A stretch of DNA of 64,000 nucleotides from Sambucus nigra (lineage: Eukaryota > Streptophyta > Magnoliopsida > Dipsacales > Adoxaceae): assembly GCA_949130495.1 (NCBI GenBank), contig OX422220.1, forward strand, positions 125,805,268 through 125,869,267. The letters run 5' to 3'. The notes beneath the pieces are model-generated. The model had not been told where the DNA came from. It searched no databases and saw nothing but the letters and a program-made list of their open reading frames with translations. Shown piece by piece: positions 44,310 to 55,703 of the stretch (its first letter is position 1; each line of letters starts with the position of its first letter). Both the position numbers and the translations under genes were made by a program.

Positions 44310-46633
44310 ATGGAGTCGGATGGGCTAAATGTCAGTTTGCCCAATAATTCTATTGATGTTGATGTAATGATGGAGGATGATGATGATGACGATGATGATG
44401 TTGTAGAAGTTGATCAAGTGCAATCACAAGAAGGTGCAAACAAATCCACTACTAGTGCTAAGGGCCAAATCAAAGGAGGCAAGCGTAAAAGGAGATGTAC
44501 TTCTAATGTGTGGCCTTTTTCGAGATTCTCAAACAAAAGGGCGTTGATGGTAAAACAAGATGTAAGTGCAAGAAATGCGGGTTTGTCTTCATTTGTGATA
44601 GCAGGTATGGAACTGGTAATTTAAAGCGTCATAAAGATAAATGTGAAATTACAAGCACCCGTGACATAGGACAATTGATTGTTCAACAACAACTAGCGAC
44701 AAATACTATGTCATTGGGTGCCCCAAAGTTTAATCCCGAGGTATTTAGGGAGATGTTGGTTGCTTCCCTCATTATGCATGATTTACCATTTTCATTTGTT
44801 GAGTATAAGGGCATAAGAGCTCTCTTCTCTTATTTACGTGATGATGTACCACTCATATCTCGAAACACCGCTAAGGCGGATGTGTTGAAAATGTACCATA
44901 GGGAGAAGGCTAGGGTTAAACAAATGCTTGATGAAGCTCCTGGAAGGGTATGTCTAACTTCAGATTTATGGTCATCAGTTGTTACGGATGGGTATATATG
45001 TGTTACGGCACATTTTCTTGATAAGGAGTGGGTGTTGCAAAAGAGGATTTTGGTTTTTTCTTATATGGCGCCCCCACATAATGGGGTTTCTTTGTGTGAT
45101 AAAATTTGCTCTTTTTTGAGGGAGTGGAGGATTGAAAAAAAATTATTTTCTGTGACCCTAGATAATGCTTCTTCAAATGATTCATTTGTTGCCATGTGTC
45201 GAACACAACTAAATGCTAGGAAGGCTCTTTTGTGTAATGGGGATTTCTTTCACATAAGATGTTGTGCACATGTGCTTAATTTGATAGTTCACGATGGCTT
45301 GAAAGAAATTGATGTGGGTGTCCAAAAGATTCGTGAAAGCATCAAATATATCAAAGGTTCACAAGCTAGGAAAGTAAGCTTCGTTCAATGTGCCAAATTG
45401 TTATCTCTAGATGTTAAGAAAGGCTTGCGACAAGATGTTCCAACAAGATGGAACTCTACTTTTTTAATGCTTGAGAGTGCTCTTTTCTACCGTGAGGTCT
45501 TTTCTCACTTGGAATTAAGTGATTCAAATTATAAGCATTGCCCTTTGGAAAGTGAGTGGGAGAAAGTTAAGAAAATATGCAAGTTTTGGGGTGTTTTTTA
45601 TAATATAACTTGTGTTTTCTCCGGCACGAAGTATCCTACAGCAAATTTGTACTTCCCTTTGGTGTTTATGGCGTACTTGACATTGAAAAACCAAATGGAA
45701 AGTGTTGATCCATACTTGCAAAACATGGCGGTTATGATGTTTGAAAAATTTGAGAAATATTGGTCTGAATTTAGCATGATTTTGTCTATAGCTGTGATAC
45801 TAGATCCACGGTACAAGATTCATTTTGTTGATTTTTGTTATAAGAAAGTGTATGGGGTTGCTTCACCTCAATTTGGGGAAGTTCGAGAAAATTTGTTTGT
45901 ATTATTTGGTGAATATGATGTGAAGCATCCTTCTTGTAGTTCGATGCAAAACAGGTCCGTTGATGATAGTTTAAATGATGCATCCTTTAGCATGGATACA
46001 AGAGATGTACTAAAGGTAAATTTATTTCTATTAATTTGTGTTCATATAACTTGTTTTATTCATATAACTTGTTCTAAAGGTAAATGTATCTAATTTTTAT
46101 TCATATAACTTCTTCAGGAGTTTGATGATTTTGAAAGTGAGGAATTTGGTTCTTGTGCTCAAAAGTCACAACTGGAGCTTTATTTGGACGAACCAAGAGT
46201 TGATAGGAATGCCGACTTAGATATTTTATCTTTTTGGAAAGCAAATCAATTTAGGTATCCCCAACTTGCTGCAATGGCAAGAGATGTTTTGAGCATTCCT
46301 GTATCTACGGTAGCTTCGGAATCTGCATTTAGTATGGGTGGAAGGGTTATTGATCAATATAGAAGTTCACTTAAACCCGAGGTGGCAGAGGCGTTACTTT
46401 GCACAAAAGATTGGCTCTTCGGTGCTATTGGTAATTTCTATATTTGAATTTATTTTTATTATTTTTATATTTCTTTGCTTTGATTTTAATTTTCATTTGT
46501 GAATGCAGAATCTGCACAAGATCAAATTGATGATCTCACGGAAAATATCTTAAACTTGGATATCAACACGGAAAATGCTCCTTCATCCTCGTCGGCACAA
46601 TGCTCAACTTCTTTTTCGGTTTCGGGTGTGTAA
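44310..46633 (+). pseudogene. hAT transposase of M
   Basis: Three exons: 44310-46015, 46118-46430 and 46509-46633, with GT-AG introns whose phases fit; a TTTTTGTAG acceptor just before the ATG suggests a leader intron. An Asp-rich N-terminus (eight Asp in a row) and a KGGKRKRR basic patch are followed by a BED zinc finger (CKKCG and GTGNLKRHKDKC). The RNase H-like core has TSDLWSS and VTLDNASSND, and the C-terminal hAT dimerisation domain has DILSFWKANQFRYP and VSTVASESAFSMGGRVID. A run of five T at 44516 shifts the frame just before the finger; one more base would give about 714 residues, normal for the family. The core is otherwise open. Tip100/Ac-type subgroup not resolved. Confidence 0.92.
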
Positions 46634-47194
46634 TTATCATATTTTAGTAACAAAAATCGTATTAGTATTTTAACATCTATTCATTTGAAGTTATAGTATG
46701 TTAACATCTATTCATTCCTATCATTTTCATTTTAATGGATGCTTACTTTTTCTTTGTAGGTATATGAGTTGAAGGGTTCTTTTTGGCGTAGTAGATTGAA
46801 GTCTTGAAGATTAAGTTTACATCTTTGTAGTTTGGTTGTTTATATTTTGGATTTGGATTGTATGATGGCACTTTAAACCTTTTATGAATTCGTTTAAGGA
46901 TTGTTTTGTAGTTTATGGATTTGATCAAAATCCATAAACTTATTTATGGATTCGTTTAAGTATCTTTGTAGTTTTGTTGTTTATATTTTGGATTTGGATT
47001 GTATGAATATGATGGATCTTTCAAAACCTTTTATGGATTCGTTTAATCATTTTGAACTTGTTTATGTATGAACTTATGTTAAATAAATAGCTTAATAGTT
47101 AATAATGTACTACGTTCGACTAAGGACCTATTTTGTAAAATATTAAACATATTTTGTAAACATGTTATTATTATCGTGTTAACGGGTTGAAAAA
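46634..47194 (+). other. M 3' untranslated region
   Basis: No gene. A block of about 110 bases (TTTGTAGTTTGGTTGTTTATATTTTGGATTTGG...CCTTTTATG) occurs twice (46825-46890 and 46963-47040). A further intron may lie at 46634-46760 (TTTTCTTTGTAG at 46749-46760), which would sit after the stop. Confidence 0.5.
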
Positions 47195-47570
47195 TAACTT
47201 GTTTATTAAACGGGTTATGCGTGTCGTGTCAGGTTTTCGAGTTTAACACGACCTGTTTATTAAACGGGTTAGCGGGTCGTGTCAGGTTTTCGAGTTTAAC
47301 ACGACCTATTTATTAAACGGGTTAGCGGGTCGTGTCAGGTTTTCGGGTTCAACATAACCTGTTTACTAAACGGGTTAGCGGGTCGTGTCAGGTTATCGAG
47401 TCGAACACGACCCGTTTATTAAACGGGTTATGCGGGTCGTGTCGTGTAACCCTCTACTTAAACAGGTCGTGTTCGAGTTTTATCTTTTGACACGATTAAT
47501 AAACGGGTCGTGTTCGGGTCGAGGGGTTTACTAGAATATATGGGTCTTGACCCGACCCGAACCCGACCCG
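47195..47570. repeat. Right subterminal tandem repeats of M
   Basis: Five or so units of about 60 bases: ACGGGTTAGCGGGTCGTGTC, AGGTTTTCGAGTTTAACACG, ACCTGTTTATTAA. The core CGGGTCGTGTC and its complement recur. The left end has the same motifs in inverse orientation. Confidence 0.8.
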
Positions 47571-48035
47571 CCAACACGAATTGCCAGGCCTAACCGAATT
47601 CCCGTTTTTATGATCACAGATAAATAGATAAAAGCAATCCAATCAAACACATGAGAGACAAAGATTTTTAAAGTGGTTCGGCTATGAATAAAGCCTACGT
47701 CCACTGTTATTTTATTCCCAGGGGTTTACAATAGCACAATGTGGTGTGGAGAGAGAAAAAGGTGTGGATCTTGTGTATGATGTCTCTCGGTTCTCCCGGA
47801 TCTCCCCTTTTGGCTAAGGGGATACATGTATTTATAGTGATGGGAGATAAAGAGATTCATTGTATGTAGACATTTATGTCTACATTCAACGAATCTAATT
47901 GTTGAATTGCTTGGTATGCTATGTGTTGTCATCTATTAATACAGTATAAATGTACATTAAGGCTCATTAAATGCGCTGTCATCTTCATTAATGCACATTA
48001 AATGCATAGTTATCCTTTGATCTTCCTGGTTGGTA

Positions 48036-48203
48036 TGCCGACCAACTCTCCTCGGGTGCCGACTAACTCTCCTCGGGTGCCGACCAACTCTCCTCGGGTG
48101 CTGACTAATTCTCCTCGGGTACTGACCAACTCTCCTCGGGTGCCGACTAACACTCCTCGGGTGCCGATCAACTCTCCTCGGATGCCTACCAACTCTCCTC
48201 GGG
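48036..48203. repeat. 21-bp minisatellite in Y LTR (left copy)
   Basis: Eight units of TGCCGACCAACTCTCCTCGGG with one or two changes each. A multiple of three, so both strands stay open (PTNSPRV on +, TRGELVG on -). The other LTR has the same array at 53082-53249. Confidence 0.9.
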
Positions 48204-48280
48204 TGTCGAATATTGCCACGTAGGATGGCATGTGTCCTTTTCTGATTGGTCCTCGTAGATGGAGAATTTTTGCATTAACA

Positions 48281-48296
48281 GAAGCCCCCCAATACT
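48281..48296 (-). promoter_or_regulatory. Polypurine tract of Y
   Basis: Minus strand AGTATTGGGGGGCTTC directly before LTR start TGTTAATGCAAAAA. Confidence 0.75.
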
Positions 48297-49199
48297 CCAT
48301 GCTTGATGGTTTACTTGAAAGGATGGAGTATTTATTCTGCAGTGTTGCTCGGTGCTCGTGAAATTCTTGATCTACCTTCTTGATTTGTTCAACATAAAGT
48401 GCATTATCTCCTGGACGACATATGAAGCAGGCTGATCGATGGTTGCTAATCTTTCTTTAGATGAACTCCGTGTGCTATGTATCACCCCTGGGAATTTGGA
48501 TGCAACCATGCCATAGTATGCAGCTTGTAGCTTGTCATAATCTTCAAGTATGTTGATTGGTTTGCTAGCCGACCAACTGCCTCCTGTGCCGAGCAACTGA
48601 GTGCTAACTTTACGTGCTTGATTCTTCTGATTTATGATCCTCTGAATACTTTGTCGAGTAACATACAAGCTTTTGAACCCAACTCTTCAATCTGATAAGT
48701 ACCAAGATAGTGGTGAACTTCGAAATATTTTCATACAACTTCTTCTTCAATGTTGGTCGGAATAGTAGTAGTAAAGATCTCAGTGCTGCAGATGCTAAAT
48801 TTGACTTCTGAACTTCAATAGTATGTGCATAATAACTCCTGAATATGCCTCCTGAACTTCTGAATGCACCTCCTGAACTTCTGAATACGCCTCCTGAATT
48901 TCAATATACCTCCTGAACTTCAATATTCCTCCTGAACTTCAATATCAAAAATAATTCATGAGCAAGAAAAACAACTCCTCAATGATGATTAATTGGGGCT
49001 GAATTCGATGCTCGACTGCATGATGTTATGAGAATGTGCCACCGAATGAACAACTGGATTTTTAATAGAGCCCCTAAGTGTGGAATATGATCTTTGAATG
49101 CTTTCTCGGCCTTGATGTATGTTATTTGATAATTTTTTTTATTTTGCATAGACAATAACATTTGCTCCACCTGTTGTCTGCTGTTCAACCAACCGGAGT
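48297..49199 (-). other. Y internal region, 3' part
   Basis: No recognised gene. 48840-48950 repeats CCTCCTGAACTTCTGAATG in short units. A 98-codon minus-strand frame (48372-48668) shows no domain I know. Confidence 0.45.
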
Positions 49200-49745
49200 T
49201 GATGGAGATTGATTCCCGACCAACTTTGGCACTTTTTGGAAAATATTTGTCTTCCTATCCAACCTTAGTTGGCATTTTTGGGAATAGATTTACTTCCTAA
49301 CCAACCTTAGTTAGCATTTTTAGGAATAGTTTTACTTCCCGACCAACCTTAGTTGGCGTTTTCGAGAATACATTTACTTCCTAACCAACACAAGTTGGCA
49401 TTTTTAGGAATACTTAGTTTTACTTCCCGTAGGAATACATTTCCTAACCAACATAAGTTGGCATTTTTAGGAATAGTTTTACTTCCCGTAGGAATACATT
49501 TACTTCCTAACCAACATAAGTTGGCATTTTTAGGAACACATTTCCTAACCAACATAAATTGGCATTTTTAGGAATAGTTTTACTTCCCGTAGGAATACAT
49601 TTACTTCCTAACCAACATAAGTTGGCATTTTTAGGAATACATTTACTTCCTAACCAACCAAGTTGGCATTTTTAGGAATACTTTTACTTCCCGAGGAATA
49701 CATTTTTCTTCCCAACCAACCTTAGTTGGCATTTTTGGGAATATA
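49200..49745. repeat. Hairpin tandem array 1 of Y
   Basis: Ten or more units of about 42 bases, each TTTACTTCCTAACCAACATA, AGTTGGCATTTTTAGGAATA. CCAAC and GTTGG are inverted around a four-base loop, so each unit makes a stem. Confidence 0.85.
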
Positions 49746-49763
49746 TTTTTGATAATAAATGAT

Positions 49764-50035
49764 GGAGACTTCCTCGGACCTGACCAACGGATTGTTGGGA
49801 ATAAGATATAATAAATGCTGGAGACATCCTTGGAGCTGACCAACACATTGTTGGGAATAAGATAATTTATGCTGGAGACATCCTTGGAGCTGACCAACAC
49901 ATTGTTGGGAATAAGATAATATATGTTGGAGACATCCTTGGAGCTGACCAACAGATTGTTGGGAATAAGATAATATATGTTGGAGACCTCCTTGGAGCTG
50001 AATATATGATTATAAATATTTGTCGAGCTCCATGA
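49764..50035. repeat. Tandem array 2 of Y
   Basis: Five units of 53-56 bases: GGAGACATCCTTGGAGCTGA, CCAACACATTGTTGGGAATA. Each again has CCAACANATTGTTGG, a near-perfect palindrome. The 139-codon minus frame here is repeat translation. Confidence 0.85.
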
Positions 50036-50039
50036 TGAA

Positions 50040-50640
50040 ATAAGAATAGAATATGCATCCAAATAGATATAAAGAATAATAATAAAGTGCCTCGTTGATC
50101 TGTCGAAGTAGAATTATATAATGCCGAACAAGAATAAGATCTTCCAGAACATAAGAATATGGCCGAGAACGTTGTCAGGCCTGAATATAAATAAGAATTA
50201 TCCGACCAACTATCCGTTGGGGGTGAAATACAACGAATGTTGTAATTCTCCTTAAAGCTGAATAAGTATCTTGTCGAGGCACAATTGCATAATGCCGAAT
50301 AAGAATAATATTTTTCAGAACATAAGAATATGGCCGAGAACTTTGCTGGGCCTGCATATAAATAAGAATTACCCCGACCAACTATCCGTTGGGGGTGACA
50401 TATAATAAATGTTATAGTTCTTGGAGCTGAATATGATAATAAGTATCTCGTCGAGTTCCATGTTGAGATGAATATACAATATGAATCCCAAGGGATATAG
50501 AATAATTTGTGCTTGATCCGATATCTCCGAGTAATAATAAAATATATAATGCCTCGCTGAGGTGAAATGATAATAGTTTCCAGATTGTTTCCGAGCATTC
50601 GTCGGCGTTGAGTCTTGTACCTGTAAAAATTAATATCTTG
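50040..50640. repeat. Tandem array 3 of Y
   Basis: Units of about 170 bases (CAGAACATAAGAATATGGCC at 50147 and 50317), with CCGACCAACTATCCGTTGGG palindromic cores. A 260-codon minus frame (49867-50649) spans arrays 2 and 3 and has no domain, so I treat it as a by-product of repeats. Confidence 0.75.
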
Positions 50641-52600
50641 CTCTACCATTTGTGTAGGCTGAATTGATTAGTCGTGAGAATAATTTAATCATTCAATAAA
50701 TATATGATAGGTATATGTTCGAGAAATAAAAATATTAATTTCAAAAAATGAAATAATATATGTTGGCTGATATGTCGAGGCAAAATTGCCTGATGTCGAG
50801 CAATACTACTTTCTAGAGGTTTATGAGAGCTTTCATCGGGATTGAATCTCGTCCCTATGAAATTTTAATAAGCTTCCCGAGCACCTGTCGAGACTAGAGA
50901 AAATAATTATTATCATGAGAATAATTATTCAGCCAAACAATCAGCATAAAATAATAAAATTTTCAAAATATGAAATAATATTTTTGTGCCAAATGTGTGT
51001 AAGTGGACAAAATTTTATCAGATATGCATAATAAATAAGTCGTAGAGTTTTTTGTAAAGTTATTTAATCTCCAACAACTAATCAGGTATAAGTTACTGTT
51101 TGAAAATTATTTATCACTTGGTTTTAAAAATATTTTTGGGGTGATCACAAGTTAAAAAAGACTTAAGCCCCCTGTTTGTCCCCGAGCTGAACTCGTGTTT
51201 AAAGAAATATCTGGGGTGCTTCGCATTTTTTTAATACCCCAAGATTCTACTGCTGCCGACAAACGGCATGGATGTTGCCGACCAACATTTAAGGATATCT
51301 CAAGTTATAGAATATATGGTGCCGACCAAGAAGCAAATGGTCCCCGACCAGCTGAGCAATTTCGCCGATCAACAAAAATGGTGTATTGACAGCACCGAAA
51401 AATATTAGATGTCACCGACCAAAAAGTGGATGGTTGGATAGTTGCCAACCAGTAAATTGAACCCTCCGAACAAGACTGAGATGTCGCCGATCAAGAAATA
51501 GATGATCGTCGACCTGCAATTGGTTACATCGAGCTACAATATGGGGCTCCGACCAATAATAAGATACCTCGTAGTTGGATAAAATTATTTCAACGTTGCT
51601 GATGGATCTTCAAATCTTATCTCCGACAAACAAAAACGATTTGGTTAACCTTCTCTTTAATAAAATATGGCCGAAGATGATGCCGACCAACAATATAGAT
51701 GGCTGACCAGAATATCTCGAATCCTTAGATCAAAAAAATAACATTCGATGTAAAATTTAAGCATTAAGAATGTTAATTAAATGAATAATTATCTAATCCA
51801 CTATATCGTGTGATTCTGATAAAGAAACCATGTGATGTGATGAACGAGGGGCCAACATATCAAATTTGTGCCAAAGAGTCTTGATATGGTCATGATTTGT
51901 TTTACTGATCCTCTTTTACATGAGGTGGGTAATGATTTTTCAGGTGAGAGAAAATTATTTTTTATATTGATCCTTTCCTATTCCCTATTTGGAGAGATAA
52001 AAATATGTTGAATGATCGAAGTTATTACCAAATTTATATCAAAAATCAGTCAATGAGACTTTATTGACATAGATGGAAGATGAAACAAATTAAGTATATA
52101 GTTCATAAAAATGAATGCAAAGAGACTCAAACTTGAAGAGAGAGAAAATAGATCTGGGTCATGATTTCCATGAGAAAACTTTTTATTGTCTTTAACCTTT
52201 TCACATTCTCTGATTAAAAATATGATGGGAATTTGAATAGACATCAAAGATCTTACAAAATTTATAATGAAAATTATCAAATCTTACAACCGCCATATAT
52301 ATTGGTATATGTAATCATTTAAAATATTTATTCCATAATATAAAATTGAAACTTGAGAATCAGGCAAAAAGTTATGATTTACAAAATCCACTATTTTTCA
52401 GATTTCTAAATAAGAATTAATCTAACAGTTATGATTTAAAAATCATGATATGCAACATTTTGCAGTTAAAAATTGGACAATTAATTTATGTATATAAACA
52501 TAAAAATCATGATTGAATCAAAAGATGTATGTATAATTGATTATACGTAGAGAAAATAAAAACTTATTTTTTTGATGGAGAACAACGCTTGTTAAACGTT
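50641..52600 (-). other. Y internal region, 5' part
   Basis: No gag or pol seen. 51250-51700 has dispersed CCGACCAA motifs at 20-50 base spacing, the same core as in arrays 1-3. 51780-52560 is AT-rich leader up to the PBS. Confidence 0.5.
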
Positions 52601-52616
52601 CCCACAGACGGCGCCA
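52601..52616 (-). promoter_or_regulatory. Primer binding site of Y
   Basis: Minus strand TGGCGCCGTCTGTGGG, three bases after the LTR. This form is common in plant gypsy elements of the Tat/Athila group; I do not fix the tRNA. Confidence 0.75.
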
Positions 52617-52619
52617 ATC

Positions 52620-53326
52620 TGTTGATGCAAAAAACTGGACCGAATTCCCGTTTTTATGATCACAGATAAATAGATAAAAGCAATCCAATCAAACACATGA
52701 GAGACAAAGATTTTTAAAGTGGTTCGGCTATGAATAAAGCCTACGTCCACTGTTATTTTATTCCCAGGGGTTTACAATAGCACAATGTGGTGTAGAGAGA
52801 GAAAAAGGTGTGGATCTTGTGTATGATGTCTCTCGGTTCTCCCGGATCTCCCCTTTTGGCTAAGGGGATACATGTATTTATAGTGATGGGAGATAAAGAG
52901 ATTCATTGTATGTAGACATTTATGTCTACATTCAACGAATCTAATTGTTGAATTGCTTGGTATGCTATGTGTTGTCATCTATTAATACAATATAAATGTA
53001 CATTAAGGCTCATTAAATGCGCTGTCATCTTCATTAATGCACATTAAATGCATAGTTATCCTTTGATCTTCCTGGTTGGTATGCCGACCAACTCTCCTCG
53101 GGTGCCGACTAACTCTCCTCGGGTGCCGATCAACTCTCCTCGGGTGCTGACTAATTCTCCTCGGGTACTGACCAACTCTCCTCGGGTGCCGACTAACACT
53201 CCTCGGGTGCTGACCAACTCTCCTCGGATGTCGGCCAACTCTCCTCGGGTGTCGAATATTGCCACGTAGGATGACATGTGTCCTTTTCTGATTGGTCCTC
53301 GTAGATGGAGAATTTTTGCGTTAACA
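52620..53326 (-). repeat. 5' LTR of Y
   Basis: 707 bp, TGTTGATGCAAAAA to TTTTTGCGTTAACA. Shows the empty site ACCGAATT of hAT M at 52638-52645. Carries the 21-bp minisatellite at 53082-53249. Confidence 0.9.
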
Positions 53327-53404
53327 GTAGTGTTGTTGGTTGAGTATGGTTATTTGGGATTTTGGAGAAGATGAAATCGCCCAAACTGTGAGCCCCGAAC
53401 TGGG

Positions 53405-53728
53405 CAAATCAATTCGGTCCTAGACCAAATCGATTCCCATAAGGAGAACTGGGGCACTGTCTCAGGCCAAATCGATTCGGGTAGAGATCGAATCGATTCG
53501 CCTTTGTGGACCTGTTCGTAGACCCTTTTCCTAACCGATTCTGATTTGATCTGAATCGATTTGTTGGTCCAAATCGATTCGCAAAAGGGGCAAATCGATT
53601 CGGTTTATGAAGAATCGGGCAGTTTTTCCCTCTTTGAGTTAGGGGGAATTAAATTGAAGTTGGAGATGAATATGGGGACTCTAATTATGAAATTAGGAGT
53701 TTTATGTGACAGTTTGGAGGGTGTATAA
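53405..53728 (+). promoter_or_regulatory. AATCGATTCG cluster and TATA box, X 5' LTR
   Basis: Seven or eight copies of AATCGATTCG or one-base variants in 200 bases, followed by GGGTGTATAAACCTTGAG (TATAAA at 53723). The same layout is at 60010-60345 in the 3' LTR. Confidence 0.6.
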
Positions 53729-54122
53729 ACCTTGAGATGAAAGGGGGAATCTCGAGTTGATTCAGCGTGCAATCCGAGGGACAGACTTAGTCAGTGATCG
53801 GGTCGAGCTACATTAGAGAGAAAGAGTTCTTCTGCCAGCGGGCGTAGATATTTATATGATTCGAATGTATATGAGCTGAATACATCCGGGTAAATCCCAA
53901 GGAGTGATTTTTAGGAATTAGTATATTCGGTATTATATGTGTAAATCCTTGAGCGTGATTAAGATGTGAGCCATACATTGAGTGAGAGAATACTTATGAG
54001 TTCAGTATTTTAGGTGTATGAATACTTAAATATTATTACGAATGGGAATACTCAGGGTTATTTGGCTATCGCTATATAAGATTGGCAATTATAGCCATAT
54101 ACATAGAATCAAGAAGTGTTAT

Positions 54123-54236
<114 letters not shown>

Positions 54237-55691
54237 CGACGGGATTACGGTATATATAACATAATATGAATACATATATATCTATGTGTGATTGTTGTAT
54301 TTGTATCTTAGAGGTTGGTTCCACGGTCTTTCCTTTAGCGTAGGGCTGGAATAGTCAGATTATATATTTCCCTAGTGAAATCAGGGGAGGTTGCGCGATG
54401 TGGGTGAATCCCCTAGCTTGAGGAGCAGGGAGAGTATATCCCCAGATCATCTTGTCCCACGTTCGAGTGCAATGTGTGTGTACTCCACTTGTAGAGGGAA
54501 TATGACTGCCTTCACCGTTGTGTATTCTTACCATGACCACGAGTGAGTCTGGCTTGGTACCGTGGTATAGTGAGTAAATTTGGATTCGGATAAGTACTAC
54601 GAGATTGCATCCTCGAGTTATAACTCGGAAGGTATGGTTATATTGCTTGTGATTGTAATAAGAAATTATATTCGTTGAACATAGTATATTGCTTGTATAG
54701 GAAGCTGAGATAGTATACATTTATATAAGGTGAAAAGAATAATAAAATATTATCCCCTTTCTGGTATATATGTATACTCGGATTTATATGAATACGAATA
54801 AGAGATTATAAAGAGACCTATAAAATTATATATGAGTTTTATATATGTGTTGGGTGTTGAGGGCCTAATGGATCTCGACGAATAACATTGCCAAGTAATA
54901 GTGTATCGGGGGGGTTTCTTGTTTGGATTTCCCTTCGCGAGACACCCCACACACAAATTTAGCGCAGTGTTGGGAATGGGGAGAAGTTTAGCCCTTAGTA
55001 CTCGGGTTAATTAAGATTTTAAGAGATTTGGTGAGGGGTATCTAGACGGATTAGTTAGGCAGGGTAAGTGACTACGTTATTTATTAGGTACGCGTTAGTT
55101 GTGCACTATTAGAAGATGGGTATCTCATGGGAGTCTGATACCAATTTAAATATGAGGTAAAGCATATTTTTAATAATATAGCATTTATGCACTTGCAAAA
55201 TATTTTCACAACTCGGGCTCTAACCCGTTTATCTATTTTTTCCTCTTTTTCTATATATGTATATAAGTAGGTGTCCAGACACAGGGACGCTTGGATAATG
55301 ATTTCTTCGAGTCAGACGTTCGTTGCAGCAACCGTGGATGCATGTAGGTTTATCGTAAATGCTTCTATTCTTGTAATCTAGATAGGAGGTACTGTATAAC
55401 CATTCGGGCCGATAGCCCCATTGTATTCATTTATTATTTTATCACATTTTAATTTATGCCCTTTCGATTTTGTTGTATTATGTTAACCGAGTGTTCGGTT
55501 ATTTTATTTTATTTTCAGTTTCATATATTGACTGTGTGGATGTTACAATTGAATGATTTGTTTACCTAATAGGTTATTAGTAATTAAATTTTATTTTCGA
55601 CAGTGATGCTAAGAATGAACCATATGAAACTCCTGTTTTAATTTGGTACAGGATTGATCGTCCGGTATTTTATTAGGCAGGGTTTTATAGA

Positions 55692-55703
55692 TGGTATCAG
55701 AGC
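55692..55703 (+). promoter_or_regulatory. Primer binding site of X (tRNA-iMet)
   Basis: TGGTATCAGAGC two bases after the LTR, followed by the same ATCAGGTTCTAGTGTCCTTAGGA as in C. Confidence 0.9.

Larger units (their letters stand above)
43153..47592 (+). mobile_element. hAT transposon M, near-complete
   Basis: 4,440 bp with inverted ends TAGACCTGGCAATTC and the complement of TAGGCCTGGCAATTC (one mismatch in 15). It is flanked by an exact 8-bp duplication ACCGAATT (43145-43152 and 47593-47600), and the right LTR of Y shows the empty site with one copy. It carries a spliced transposase gene and repeat-rich subterminal regions. The single-base loss in the transposase makes this copy probably inactive, though it can serve as a substrate. 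Confidence 0.95.
43126..48280 (-). repeat. 3' LTR of Y, with hAT M inserted
   Basis: TGTTGATGCAAAAAACTGG to TTTTTGCATTAACA. The LTR sequence is 43126-43152 plus 47601-48280, about 0.7 kb. It matches 52620-53326 with only a handful of differences. Minus-strand TATA motif CACTATAAATACATG at about 47827-47842. Confidence 0.9.
43126..53326 (-). mobile_element. Young non-autonomous element Y
   Basis: TSD GTAGT at 43121-43125 and 53327-53331. LTRs of about 0.7 kb (left one holding hAT M) are nearly identical, so insertion is recent. On the minus strand: PBS 52616-52601, 4.3 kb without gag or pol but rich in tandem repeats, PPT 48296-48281, 3' LTR. It inserted into the 5' LTR of X. Confidence 0.85.

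Noticed and set aside
49200..50450. CRISPR-like regular repeats
   Set aside because: Repeats are adjacent without unique spacers, vary in sequence and lie in a plant retroelement.
49643..50649. 139- and 260-codon minus-strand frames in Y
   Set aside because: They are translations of tandem arrays with unit lengths near multiples of three and contain no known motif.
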